A stretch of 64,000 nt of DNA, taken from Herbidospora solisilvae (lineage in GTDB: Bacteria; Actinomycetota; Actinomycetes; Streptosporangiales; Streptosporangiaceae). The notes under the pieces were generated by a model. That model made no database searches, was not told where the DNA came from, and saw only the letters and a list, made by a program, of their open reading frames with translations. The stretch lies in contig NZ_WXEW01000006.1 in the NCBI RefSeq assembly GCF_009901565.1, forward strand, positions 372,001 to 436,000, in the 5' to 3' direction. Numbering within the stretch: the stretch's first letter is position 1; every line of letters starts with the position of its first letter. Both the position numbers and the translations under genes were made by a program. Shown piece after piece: positions 32,006-39,315 of this stretch.

Positions 32006-33621
32006 AGGGTCTCCCGCAGCTCCCGCTTGAGGATCTTCCCCAGCGAGTTGCGCGGCAGCGCCTCGACGACCTCCAGCCGCTCGGGCAGCTTGTAGGAGGC
32101 GATCCCCTGGTCGCGCAGGAACTCCACCAGTGATTCGAGCGTCACCGACGTGTCGGGCTTGGCCACGACCATCGCGCACGCCTTCTCATTCAGCACCGCG
32201 TCCGGATATCCCACGATCGCCACCTCGGCCACGGCCGGATGCCCCGCGAGCAGCGCCTCCACCTCGGCCGGCGCGATGTTCATCCCGCCCCGGATGATCA
32301 GGTCCTTGGCCCGGTCGACGTACCGCAGATAGCGCCCCTGCGCGAGCTCGAACACGTCGCCCGTGACGAGATACCCGTCGTCGTCGAACGGGTCGGCCTC
32401 GGCCGTCCCCGCCAGGTATCCCGCGAACACGGTCGGCCCCGACAGCCGCAGTTCCCCGGGCACCCCTTCCTCGGTGACCTCGATCCCGTCGTGCGAAAAC
32501 AGCTTCACCGACGTCCCGCCGAGCGTCCCCGGCCACGAGGTGCCGGGAGCGTCGGGACGCGGGAAGTAGCGCGCCCGGTCGTCGGGGTCGGGCATCGTCT
32601 CGGGGTCGGAAAGGAGCGCGATCCCCTCGTTCGAGCCGAAGAAGTTGATGATCGCGATCCCGTGCTTCTCCTGCCAGCCGCGCACCATCGGCGGCGGCAG
32701 CGGCGCGGATCCCGACCCGATCCGGGTGAGGGACGAGATGTCGAACTGCCCGAGCACCTCGGGCTTGTGCAGCAGCATCGTCAGCAGCGCGGGCGGCGCG
32801 AGCGTGTAGGTCACCCGCTCGGAGGCGACCTGGGTCAGGTAGACCGGCAGGTCGAAGGGGTGGTGCTGGATGAGGGCGAAGCCGGTCCGCAACCACGGCA
32901 TGAAGACGCCGCCGATCCCGGCCATGTTGACCATCGGGAACGGGTTGAGCACCACGTCGGAGGGCCCGAGGCCGACCGCGTCGGCGCAGGTCCAGCCGAC
33001 CGCGCCCCAGTCGTAGTGGCACCGCGGCACCCCCTTGGGCGTCGCCTCGGTGCCCGACGTCCAGCAGATGGTCACGCAGTCGTTGGGGTCGACGTTCAGC
33101 GCGGCGAGGTGGGCGGCGAGCTTCCCGGCGTCGCCGGTGGCGGTCTCCAGGTCGCCGCCCCATTCGAGGACCGTCTCGACCCCGATCTCGTGCACGACCT
33201 CCGCCCGGTCGGCCGACGTGACGAACACCGACGCGGAGGCGAGGGGGGTCAGCTGGGCCAGCTCGTAGCGCCGGAACTGTACCGGGAACGGTGTCACGAT
33301 CGCCCCGACGCGCACCACGGCGAGCACGGTGACGGCCAGCTCGACCGAGTTCGGTAACTGGACGGCCACGACGTCGGAGGCGGTGACCCCGCGGTCGACG
33401 AGGACGGCGGCGACCCGGTCGACCTCGGCGTCGAGCTCCTGCCAGGTCAGCCGCTTGACCTCGGAACCGGCCATGAGGGCGGGCTTGTTCGGGGGGTCGG
33501 CCACGGCGAGGGCGGCAGGCCGTTCGGCAACGCGAGCCCGCAACATCCCGTCAATGGTGTCGTCAGTCCACCACCCGGCGGAGGTGTAGCGCTCGACGAC
33601 ATCTTTCGCGTGCAGCCTCAT
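31996..33621 (-). CDS. Class I acyl-CoA synthetase/AMP-dependent ligase
   Basis: A 541-residue ANL-superfamily ligase. The nucleotide-binding loop is TICWTSGTEATPKGVPRCHY, with Glu where most members have a small residue. Later motifs are FGSNEG, YLVTGDVFEL, RAKDLIIRGGMNIAP and the catalytic Lys in NSLGKILKREL. It activates a carboxylic acid to its CoA thioester via an acyl-adenylate. The substrate is unknown; the nearby BenE-like transporter makes an aromatic or cyclic acid conceivable. Start ATG 33621 with GGGAG 6 nt upstream and a good promoter at 33655-33683. It overlaps the regulator 3' end by 10 bp. Confidence 0.9.
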   Translation of the reverse strand: MRLHAKDVVERYTSAGWWTDDTIDGMLRARVAERPAALAVADPPNKPALMAGSEVKRLTWQELDAEVDRVAAVLVDRGVTASDVVAVQLPNSVELAVTVLAVVRVGAIVTPFPVQFRRYELAQLTPLASASVFVTSADRAEVVHEIGVETVLEWGGDLETATGDAGKLAAHLAALNVDPNDCVTICWTSGTEATPKGVPRCHYDWGAVGWTCADAVGLGPSDVVLNPFPMVNMAGIGGVFMPWLRTGFALIQHHPFDLPVYLTQVASERVTYTLAPPALLTMLLHKPEVLGQFDISSLTRIGSGSAPLPPPMVRGWQEKHGIAIINFFGSNEGIALLSDPETMPDPDDRARYFPRPDAPGTSWPGTLGGTSVKLFSHDGIEVTEEGVPGELRLSGPTVFAGYLAGTAEADPFDDDGYLVTGDVFELAQGRYLRYVDRAKDLIIRGGMNIAPAEVEALLAGHPAVAEVAIVGYPDAVLNEKACAMVVAKPDTSVTLESLVEFLRDQGIASYKLPERLEVVEALPRNSLGKILKRELRETLQG

Positions 33622-33654
33622 ACCGGACTCCCGGACTCTTTGATTGTGCCCGGA

Positions 33655-33683
33655 ACATTAGGCAACCCGGTCCCCAGGGTCAA
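33655..33683 (-). promoter_or_regulatory. Promoter of the acyl-CoA synthetase gene
   Basis: Minus-strand TTGACC (33678-33683), a 17-bp spacer and TAATGT (33655-33660), about 35 bp before the ATG. This is one of the closest matches to consensus in the window. Confidence 0.65.
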
Positions 33684-33739
33684 CGAGTTTCGGTTGATTC
33701 GTGTGGGTTAGGCGGAGGAGATCAGAAAGGAGGCCACGG

Positions 33740-34192
33740 ATGGACCGCCGCACCACCGTCGAGCCGGATCAGGACCTGGACGTGATCACCGTGCTGACCC
33801 GTCAGCACGCTCTGATCAGGGATCTGTTCGATGCCGTGGAGCGCAGTCAGCCCGCCGACCGCAGGGAGACCTTCGGGAGGCTGGTGCGGCTGCTGGCCGT
33901 ACACGAGGAGGCCGAGGAGGTCGTCGTGCACCCGGTCGCGCTGGCCCGCCTGAACGGCGGGGCAGAGATCGTGGCCAACAGGAGGAGGGAGGCAGGGCAC
34001 GTCAGAGAGCTCATCAGAACCGTCGATCCGGATTCCCCCGATTTCACCCGCGACCTGGAAGTCCTCCGCGCGACGGTGTTCGCGCACGTCACCGCGGAGG
34101 AGAGGTACGAGTACGCCGCCCTGGACTCGGTGACCAGCGCGGCCGAACGCCATGTCATGGCCGAAGAGGTGAGGGAGACCTTCAGGCACTGA
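33740..34192 (+). CDS. Hemerythrin HHE domain protein
   Basis: A 150-residue all-helical protein with the spaced histidines and acidic residues of a di-iron hemerythrin. Key segments are TRQHALIRDLF, AVHEEAEEVVVHP, EAGHVRELI and FAHVTAEERYEY. These proteins bind O2, NO or iron, or sense redox state. Start ATG 33740 with AAAGGAGG 6 nt upstream; a longer frame from 33701 lacks this. The 3' end overlaps the convergent HxlR regulator by 11 bp. Confidence 0.88.
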   Translation: MDRRTTVEPDQDLDVITVLTRQHALIRDLFDAVERSQPADRRETFGRLVRLLAVHEEAEEVVVHPVALARLNGGAEIVANRRREAGHVRELIRTVDPDSPDFTRDLEVLRATVFAHVTAEERYEYAALDSVTSAAERHVMAEEVRETFRH

Positions 34193-35108
34193 TGTCGAAG
34201 TGCACCTCGCGGCGGGCGAGCACGCCGCCGCAGGCGGTGCACAGCAGGACGGGAGCGAGCCCGGCGCCGCAGGACTTGTGAGTGATGTCGAGTGTGGAGC
34301 CCGGTGGCGTCGGGAGCTCCCGCTGGGCCCAGGCGACGAGGAACGCGAAGACCTCGAAGAAGGCCAGGCCCCGCTCGGTGAGGCGGTAGCCCGACTCGCA
34401 GGTGCGGAAGACGCCGAGGTCGACGAAGCGGCGCAGCCGGTCGGTCAGCACCGACGGCGCGATGCCCATCTCGGCCTGGAAGTCGCCGAACCGCTTCACG
34501 CCCAGGAAGGCGGCGGCCAGCACGTGGGTGGACCAGCGGTCGCCCAGGATCTCCATGGCGTCGGGGCAGTAGCCGAGGTAGTCGGGGCGGGGGCCCGCGG
34601 TGCGGCGGTGCTGGCGGGGGGCGTGCGCGCTGGCGAAGGTGGCGTTGGGGCCGCGGACGGTGTGGGTGCCGCGGGCGGTCATCACGTTGAGGCAGTGGCC
34701 GCAGCCCAGCACGGGGCGCGACTCGTGGCCGCAGACGTCGTGGATGAGCGGGGGCAGCTCGCGGTCGGTCCAGTCGCGTTCCCACGAGTAGATCGCGACC
34801 AGCAGCGACCACAGGTCGAGACCGCGCTGGGTGAGCCGGTATTCGTAGCGGATCCGGCCGTTGCGGTAGGCGGCGGTCTCGAAGATCCCGCAGGCCACCA
34901 GCTCCTTGAGGCGGGAGGCCAGCACCGATTCGCTGATGCCCAGTTCGTCGCGCCAGCCGGCGAAGGTGCGGACGTGGAGGAGGAAGGCCCGCTGGAGGAT
35001 CATCAGGACCCACCGGTCGCCGAGGATCGTCAGCGCCCGCCCGATGGGGGTGAGCCGCTCTTCGGCCGGGGCCGAAGGTGGTGCGACCGTCAGGGTGGCC
35101 TCAGGCAT
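34182..35108 (-). CDS. Tandem HxlR family regulator with two winged-helix domains
   Basis: A 308-residue protein with two HxlR-type winged helices (about residues 15-110 and 175-270: ALTILGDRWVLMILQRAFLL and AMEILGDRWSTHVLAAAFLG). Each is followed by a zinc-ribbon-like tail (CGHESRPVLGCGHC and CGAGLAPVLLCTAC). It is effectively a fused dimer. HxlR proteins are small redox- or aldehyde-responsive regulators. Start ATG 35108 with AGGA upstream. It is divergent from the carotenoid oxygenase gene with 114 bp between, and is the natural candidate regulator of that gene. Confidence 0.88.
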   Translation of the reverse strand: MPEATLTVAPPSAPAEERLTPIGRALTILGDRWVLMILQRAFLLHVRTFAGWRDELGISESVLASRLKELVACGIFETAAYRNGRIRYEYRLTQRGLDLWSLLVAIYSWERDWTDRELPPLIHDVCGHESRPVLGCGHCLNVMTARGTHTVRGPNATFASAHAPRQHRRTAGPRPDYLGYCPDAMEILGDRWSTHVLAAAFLGVKRFGDFQAEMGIAPSVLTDRLRRFVDLGVFRTCESGYRLTERGLAFFEVFAFLVAWAQRELPTPPGSTLDITHKSCGAGLAPVLLCTACGGVLARREVHFDISA

Positions 35109-35186
35109 GAGATTCCTGACAGGTGGTGCTGTGCATGTTTCCCCGCGCTTACTGGATGAACCCGAATATCCCACTCTAAGGGCACA

Positions 35187-35216
35187 TTGACGAGCTGACT
35201 TCTTTATCCGTAGCGT
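35187..35216 (+). promoter_or_regulatory. Leaderless promoter of the carotenoid oxygenase gene
   Basis: TTGACG (35187-35192), an 18-bp spacer, TAGCGT (35211-35216), then 6 bp and the ATG at 35223. Transcription should start on or next to the ATG; no Shine-Dalgarno sequence is present. Confidence 0.65.
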
Positions 35217-35222
35217 CACTGT

Positions 35223-36650
35223 ATGAAAGTTCTGGACGAATCAGGCGAAGACAACCCATACCTCCTGGGGGTGTACGCGCCTGTCCAGGAGGAGCTCACC
35301 GCTGACCAGCTGGAAGTCGTCGGCGAGATCCCGAGAGATCTCAACGGCGTCTACCTGCGCAACGGCCCCAACGCCCGCTTCCCCATGCGGGGCCGCTACC
35401 ACTGGTTCGACGGCGACGGCATGGTGCACGCCGTGCACTTCGAGAACGGCGCCGCCCGCTACCGCAACCGGTGGGTGCGCACGAAGGCGTTCGAGGCCGA
35501 GAGCGCGGCCGGCCGGGCGTTGTGGACGGGTGTCATGGAGAACCCCAAGGACAACCCGTTCGGCAACACGCGGGGGCTCAACCTGAAGGACTCCGCCAAC
35601 ACCGACATCGTGTTCCACCAGGGCCGGCTGCTCACGACGTGGTACCTGTGCGGGTCGCCGTACACGATGGACCCCCTGTCGCTGGAGACGCTCGGCGCGC
35701 AGACCTTCCTCGACACGCTGACCGGCGACGTGATGGCCCACCCGAAGGTCGACGAACGGACCGGGGAGCTGTTCTGGTTCGACTACGGGCCCAAACCCCC
35801 GTTCCTCCGGTACGGGGTGGTCGGCCCCCAGGGCACCGTCGACCACGTGGTCGACCTCGACCTGCCGGGCGCCCGGCTCCCCCACGACATGGCGATCACC
35901 GAGAATCACGCGATCCTCATGGACCTGCCGCTGTACCAGGACCTCGACGCCGCCCGCCGGGGGCGCTACAAGCTGACCTTCGACCGGTCGCTGCCGTCGC
36001 GGTTCGGGGTGATCCCGAAGCGCGGCCGGGCCGACCAGATCAGGTGGTTCGAGGCCAAGCCCTGCTACATCTACCACGTGGTCAACGCGTGGGAGGAGGG
36101 CGGCGAGATCGTCATGGACGTCTGCCGCGTCGCCCGCCCGGCCCCCAGCGGCGGCGGCAGCGTGCTCGCCCGCATGATCAGCTACCTCAAGCTCGACGCC
36201 CGCATGTACCGCTACCGCTTCGACCTGACCACGGGCACCACCTCCGAGGAGTACGTCGACGGCGACCACAACACCGAGTTCCCCTCGATCGACCTCCGGA
36301 CGACCGGCCGCAGGTCCCGCTACGCCTACAACGTCTCCGTCAAACAGGCCCCCACGAACCTCTTCGACGGCCTGGTGAAGTACGACAACCTGACCGGCAC
36401 GAAGCAGACCTACCACTTCGGCGAGCACCGCTACGGCAGCGAGGCCCCCTTCGCCCCCCGCGACGGCTCGGCCGGGGAGGACGACGGCTACCTGGTCACC
36501 TTCGTCACCGACGAGCGGGAGGGCCGCTCCGAGGTCCAGGTCCTGGACGCCTCGGACATCACGAAGGGCCCGGTCGCCCGGGTGCTGCTCCCGCAGCGGG
36601 TGCCCCTCGGCTTCCACGCCACCTGGGTACGGTCAGACCAGCTCCCCTGA
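35223..36650 (+). CDS. Carotenoid/stilbene cleavage oxygenase family protein
   Basis: A 475-residue retinal-pigment-epithelium-protein-like oxygenase. The four iron-binding histidines can be placed in VMAHPKVDERTGELFW, LPHDMAITENH, CYIYHVVNAWEE and the C-terminal GFHATW. The N-terminal family motif is PRDLNGVYLRNGPNARF with the HWFDGDGMVH pattern. It cleaves a conjugated double bond in an apocarotenoid or stilbene-like compound. Leaderless promoter upstream. It is probably co-transcribed with the LLM oxidoreductase 27 bp downstream. Confidence 0.92.
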   Translation: MKVLDESGEDNPYLLGVYAPVQEELTADQLEVVGEIPRDLNGVYLRNGPNARFPMRGRYHWFDGDGMVHAVHFENGAARYRNRWVRTKAFEAESAAGRALWTGVMENPKDNPFGNTRGLNLKDSANTDIVFHQGRLLTTWYLCGSPYTMDPLSLETLGAQTFLDTLTGDVMAHPKVDERTGELFWFDYGPKPPFLRYGVVGPQGTVDHVVDLDLPGARLPHDMAITENHAILMDLPLYQDLDAARRGRYKLTFDRSLPSRFGVIPKRGRADQIRWFEAKPCYIYHVVNAWEEGGEIVMDVCRVARPAPSGGGSVLARMISYLKLDARMYRYRFDLTTGTTSEEYVDGDHNTEFPSIDLRTTGRRSRYAYNVSVKQAPTNLFDGLVKYDNLTGTKQTYHFGEHRYGSEAPFAPRDGSAGEDDGYLVTFVTDEREGRSEVQVLDASDITKGPVARVLLPQRVPLGFHATWVRSDQLP

Positions 36651-36677
36651 TCGTCCACGAACGAAGAACGGCTCCAG

Positions 36678-37610
36678 ATGCTCAGCGTTTCCCTCGGCCT
36701 GTGGCAGGACCGGCCGGCCTCCGACGCCCTGCTCACCGCCAAGGCGGCCGACGACCTCGGCTATCCCGGACTGTGGATCGGCGAGATGGCCACCTACGAC
36801 GCCTTCGCCCTCGCCACCGCCGTCGGCCTGGCCACCGAACGCATCGCCCTGACCCTCGGCCCCTTCGCGGTCGCGGTCCGCGACCCGATGATGATCGCCA
36901 TGGGCGTGGCCTCGGTCGCCGACCTGGTCAAGCGGCGCGTCGACGTCGCGATCGGCACCTCCAGCCCGCTCGTGGTCGAGAAGTGGCACGGCCGTCCCCA
37001 CGCGGGCTCGGCGCGGGCGCTGGCCGAGCAGGTGGAGGTGCTGCGCGGCCTGCTCGACGGCGAGAAGTCGGCGCACGCCCGCTCGTCGGGATATCGGCTC
37101 AGGCTCGACCCGCCGCGCTCGACGGTCACGGTCGCCGCCTTCGGCCCGCAGGCGGTGCGGATCGCCGCCACGGCCGACCGCATGGTCCTCAACCTGATCA
37201 CCCCCGCGTCGGCCGCCCGGCTGATCGGCGACTTCCGGGCCGCGGGCGGCACGCGGGTGACGGCGTGGGTGACCGCCTCCGCGAGCAAGGACGCCGCCGC
37301 GATGGAGCAGCTCCGCCGTGGCGTCGTGGGCTACCTGGCCGCCCCCGGCTACGGCGAGATGTTCACCGAGGCCGGGTTCGGCGACGTCGTGGCGTTCGCC
37401 CGCACCCGCCCGCACCCCCGGGAGCTGCTCGCCGAGATCCCCGACGAGCTGCTCGAATCGGTCGGGCTGCTCGGCCCCACCGCCGAGAAGCGGCTGGCCG
37501 AATATCGGGACGCGGGAGTCGACGAGATAGCCGTGATACCCGCGAGCACCGACGACGACCCCGGCGGGGCCGCGACGCTCAGGGAACTGCAGGCTCTGGG
37601 CGCACGTTGA
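36678..37610 (+). CDS. LLM-class flavin/F420-dependent oxidoreductase
   Basis: A 310-residue luciferase-like monooxygenase-fold protein. The N-terminal pattern is LLTAKAADDLGYPGLWIGEM, followed by ATAVGLATERIALTLG and AIGTSSPLVVEKWHG. The family includes F420-dependent reductases and FMN monooxygenases; the cofactor cannot be decided, though the short N-terminal form with TSS fits F420-type members. It follows the carotenoid oxygenase by 27 bp in the same direction and may act on the same pathway. Confidence 0.85.
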   Translation: MLSVSLGLWQDRPASDALLTAKAADDLGYPGLWIGEMATYDAFALATAVGLATERIALTLGPFAVAVRDPMMIAMGVASVADLVKRRVDVAIGTSSPLVVEKWHGRPHAGSARALAEQVEVLRGLLDGEKSAHARSSGYRLRLDPPRSTVTVAAFGPQAVRIAATADRMVLNLITPASAARLIGDFRAAGGTRVTAWVTASASKDAAAMEQLRRGVVGYLAAPGYGEMFTEAGFGDVVAFARTRPHPRELLAEIPDELLESVGLLGPTAEKRLAEYRDAGVDEIAVIPASTDDDPGGAATLRELQALGAR

Positions 37611-37662
37611 GGATCCATCGTCCAGTATTGAGATGCATCGCGAATGATCCGAAGGGGCCCCC

Positions 37663-37854
37663 ATGTCGCCACTCGCCAAGTACTACGTCGGTGCGGGCAT
37701 CGGTTCGCTGCTCGCCATCTGGCTGCTGCCCGGACTCATCTCGTTCCTGGTGGTGGTCGGGCTCCTCGGGGCGCCCGTCGTCGCCTGGTTCATGCTCGAC
37801 GAATCACAGCGGCGGCGCATTCTTCGCCTGCGCCGCCGGGGCATCGGCCGCTAG
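37663..37854 (+). CDS. Small membrane protein of unknown function
   Basis: A 63-residue protein with one or two closely spaced TM helices (SLLAIWLLPGLISFLVVVGL and continuing to about residue 45) and a strongly basic tail (RRRILRLRRRGIGR). GAAGGGG precedes the ATG by 5 nt. I do not recognise a family. Its stop (TAG 37852-37854) abuts the stop of the convergent DUF3817 gene with no gap. Confidence 0.65.
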   Translation: MSPLAKYYVGAGIGSLLAIWLLPGLISFLVVVGLLGAPVVAWFMLDESQRRRILRLRRRGIGR

Positions 37855-38166
37855 CTAGGCCGCCGCGACCTGGGCGTGAACCCGGTCGGTGACCCGCCGT
37901 TCGAAGTAGAACGACAGGAACGGCACCGTCCCGGCGAGCATCACGCCCAGGATGTAGCCCCACGACCAGCGGGCCTTCAGGCCCAGGTTGATGGTGGCGA
38001 CCAGATAGACCATGTAGAGGAAGCCGTGGATCGGCGAGATGATCTGCGACGGCCCGGGGATGTCGAACCCGTAGCGCAGGACCATCCCGGTCACGAGCAC
38101 GAGCAGCATGCAGCCCACGATGTAGGCCATCACTCGAAACGGCTTGAGGGCTGATTCCACGGTCAC
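37855..38166 (-). CDS. DUF3817 domain membrane protein
   Basis: A 103-residue protein with three TM segments and the DUF3817 signature (MVLRYGFDIP, ISPIHGFLYMVYLVATINLG). These small actinobacterial membrane proteins have no established role. The GTG start overlaps the SURF1 stop in a GTGA junction, so it is the second gene of a SURF1 operon. A link to respiratory membrane assembly follows only from position. Confidence 0.85.
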   Translation of the reverse strand: MTVESALKPFRVMAYIVGCMLLVLVTGMVLRYGFDIPGPSQIISPIHGFLYMVYLVATINLGLKARWSWGYILGVMLAGTVPFLSFYFERRVTDRVHAQVAAA

Positions 38167-38951
38167 GTCTCCGGCTCGGGTTCGGGGTCAACAGATCGTA
38201 CGGTGTGGCGCGCGGTCTCTCTCACGGCGTCGCGGACGAAGTGGAACCACATGTAGACCGCGAACGCCGCGAAGATCCACCATTGGGCCGCGTAGGCCAG
38301 GTTGCGCCAGGTCAGCGCGGCCCCCTGGGTGGGGGCGGGCACGGCCACCGGGGTGGCCGACAGGGCGGGCGTCTGCTCGGTGGCCACGACGAAGCCGTCG
38401 CGCACGTCGCCCGTCCACAGGTTGATCAGCTCGGCCGTCGAGACCGTGGCGACCTGCCCGGCGGGCAGCGTGCCACCGCGCTGGACCGCGTCGGACTGGT
38501 CGGGCGCCCGCAGCCGGCCGGTCACGCTCACCTGACCCGCCGGGACGGCCGCGGCGGGGTCGTCGGGGGAGGCCACCCAGCCGCGTACCACCGGCATGGT
38601 CGAGCCGTCGGTGAGGGTCAGCGGGGTGAGCAGCCAGAAACCCTGGCCGGCCGAGGCGCGGCCCCCGGGGGCGGCGACGTCGGGCTCGCGGTCGGCGACC
38701 AGAAGCTGCGCGCCGGCGTCGTAGGTGCCGGTCGCGGTGACCCGGCGGCCGATCTCGTCGGCGGTGACGCGCTCACCGGGTTTGCTGAGCTCGGTCAGCG
38801 CGACGGGGGCCGGGTCGGCGGCGGCCCGGGGTTGCCCGGAGTCGGTGAAGACGCCGAGCTGCCAGCGGCCGAGCAGGACGAAGGCCACCAGAACCCCGAT
38901 CACCAGCAGGTGGAGGCCCACCAGCCGGGGAGCGAACAGGGTGCGCAGCAT
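38163..38951 (-). CDS. SURF1 family cytochrome oxidase biogenesis protein
   Basis: A 262-residue protein with TM helices near each end (LVGLHLLVIGVLVAFVLLG and WWIFAAFAVYMWFHFV). The SURF1 core contains VTATGTYD, GFWLLTPLTLTDGSTMPVVR and TWRNLAYAAQWW. SURF1 helps insert haem a or mature cytochrome c oxidase. It has a leaderless-type -10 box TACCTT 7 bp upstream of the ATG. The C-terminal tail is acidic (DPEPEPET). Confidence 0.9.
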   Translation of the reverse strand: MLRTLFAPRLVGLHLLVIGVLVAFVLLGRWQLGVFTDSGQPRAAADPAPVALTELSKPGERVTADEIGRRVTATGTYDAGAQLLVADREPDVAAPGGRASAGQGFWLLTPLTLTDGSTMPVVRGWVASPDDPAAAVPAGQVSVTGRLRAPDQSDAVQRGGTLPAGQVATVSTAELINLWTGDVRDGFVVATEQTPALSATPVAVPAPTQGAALTWRNLAYAAQWWIFAAFAVYMWFHFVRDAVRETARHTVRSVDPEPEPET

Positions 38952-38958
38952 GACTCAC

Positions 38959-38964
38959 AAGGTA
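38959..38964 (-). promoter_or_regulatory. -10 element TACCTT, leaderless promoter of the SURF1 gene
   Basis: Minus-strand TACCTT, 7 bp, then ATG 38951. Confidence 0.4.
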
Positions 38965-39055
38965 TCCGCCTTGCACACCGGTCCCGGCCATGGGGCCGGA
39001 TTCCGCAAAACTAGCAATAACGACATATTGGTGTCTCGTGGGCATGGTGTGTCGC

Positions 39056-39061
39056 TAGAGT
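39056..39061 (+). promoter_or_regulatory. -10 element TAGAGT, leaderless promoter of a small membrane protein gene
   Basis: TAGAGT followed by 7 bp and ATG 39069; no Shine-Dalgarno sequence. Confidence 0.45.
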
Positions 39062-39068
39062 TCGTGAC

Positions 39069-39254
39069 ATGTCTGACCCACAGGTTGACCCGGCCGGGAA
39101 CACGCAGGCCTTCCGCGCCTTCGCCCGCAACCAGGAAGAGGCCGCGCAGGAGGCCCAGCAGCAGGAGTCGTCGCGCCTGCCCCTCTACATCGCCCTGGGC
39201 GTCGCCCTGGTGATCGTGGTGGCGGTCGTCGGCTACTTCGCCTTCGTGGCCTAG
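39069..39254 (+). CDS. Small single-pass membrane protein of unknown function
   Basis: A 61-residue protein. The hydrophilic, Gln/Glu-rich N-terminal half (FARNQEEAAQEAQQQE) is followed by a single TM helix (YIALGVALVIVVAVVGYFAF). The layout resembles small actinobacterial tail-anchored proteins of unknown role. It is backed by a leaderless-type -10 box and a strong terminator 19 bp after its stop. Confidence 0.65.
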   Translation: MSDPQVDPAGNTQAFRAFARNQEEAAQEAQQQESSRLPLYIALGVALVIVVAVVGYFAFVA

Positions 39255-39272
39255 GAAGACCTCCGCGAGCAG

Positions 39273-39304
39273 AACCGCCGGCGACCGCGCCCGCCGGCGG
39301 TTTT
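39273..39304 (+). terminator. Rho-independent terminator
   Basis: A perfect 11-bp stem (AACCGCCGGCG at 39273-39283 with its complement at 39292-39302), an 8-nt loop and TTTT (39301-39304). It lies between the small membrane protein gene and the convergent gamma-glutamyltransferase gene. This is the only classical terminator I can identify. Confidence 0.75.
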
Positions 39305-39315
39305 GACATGCCCGG

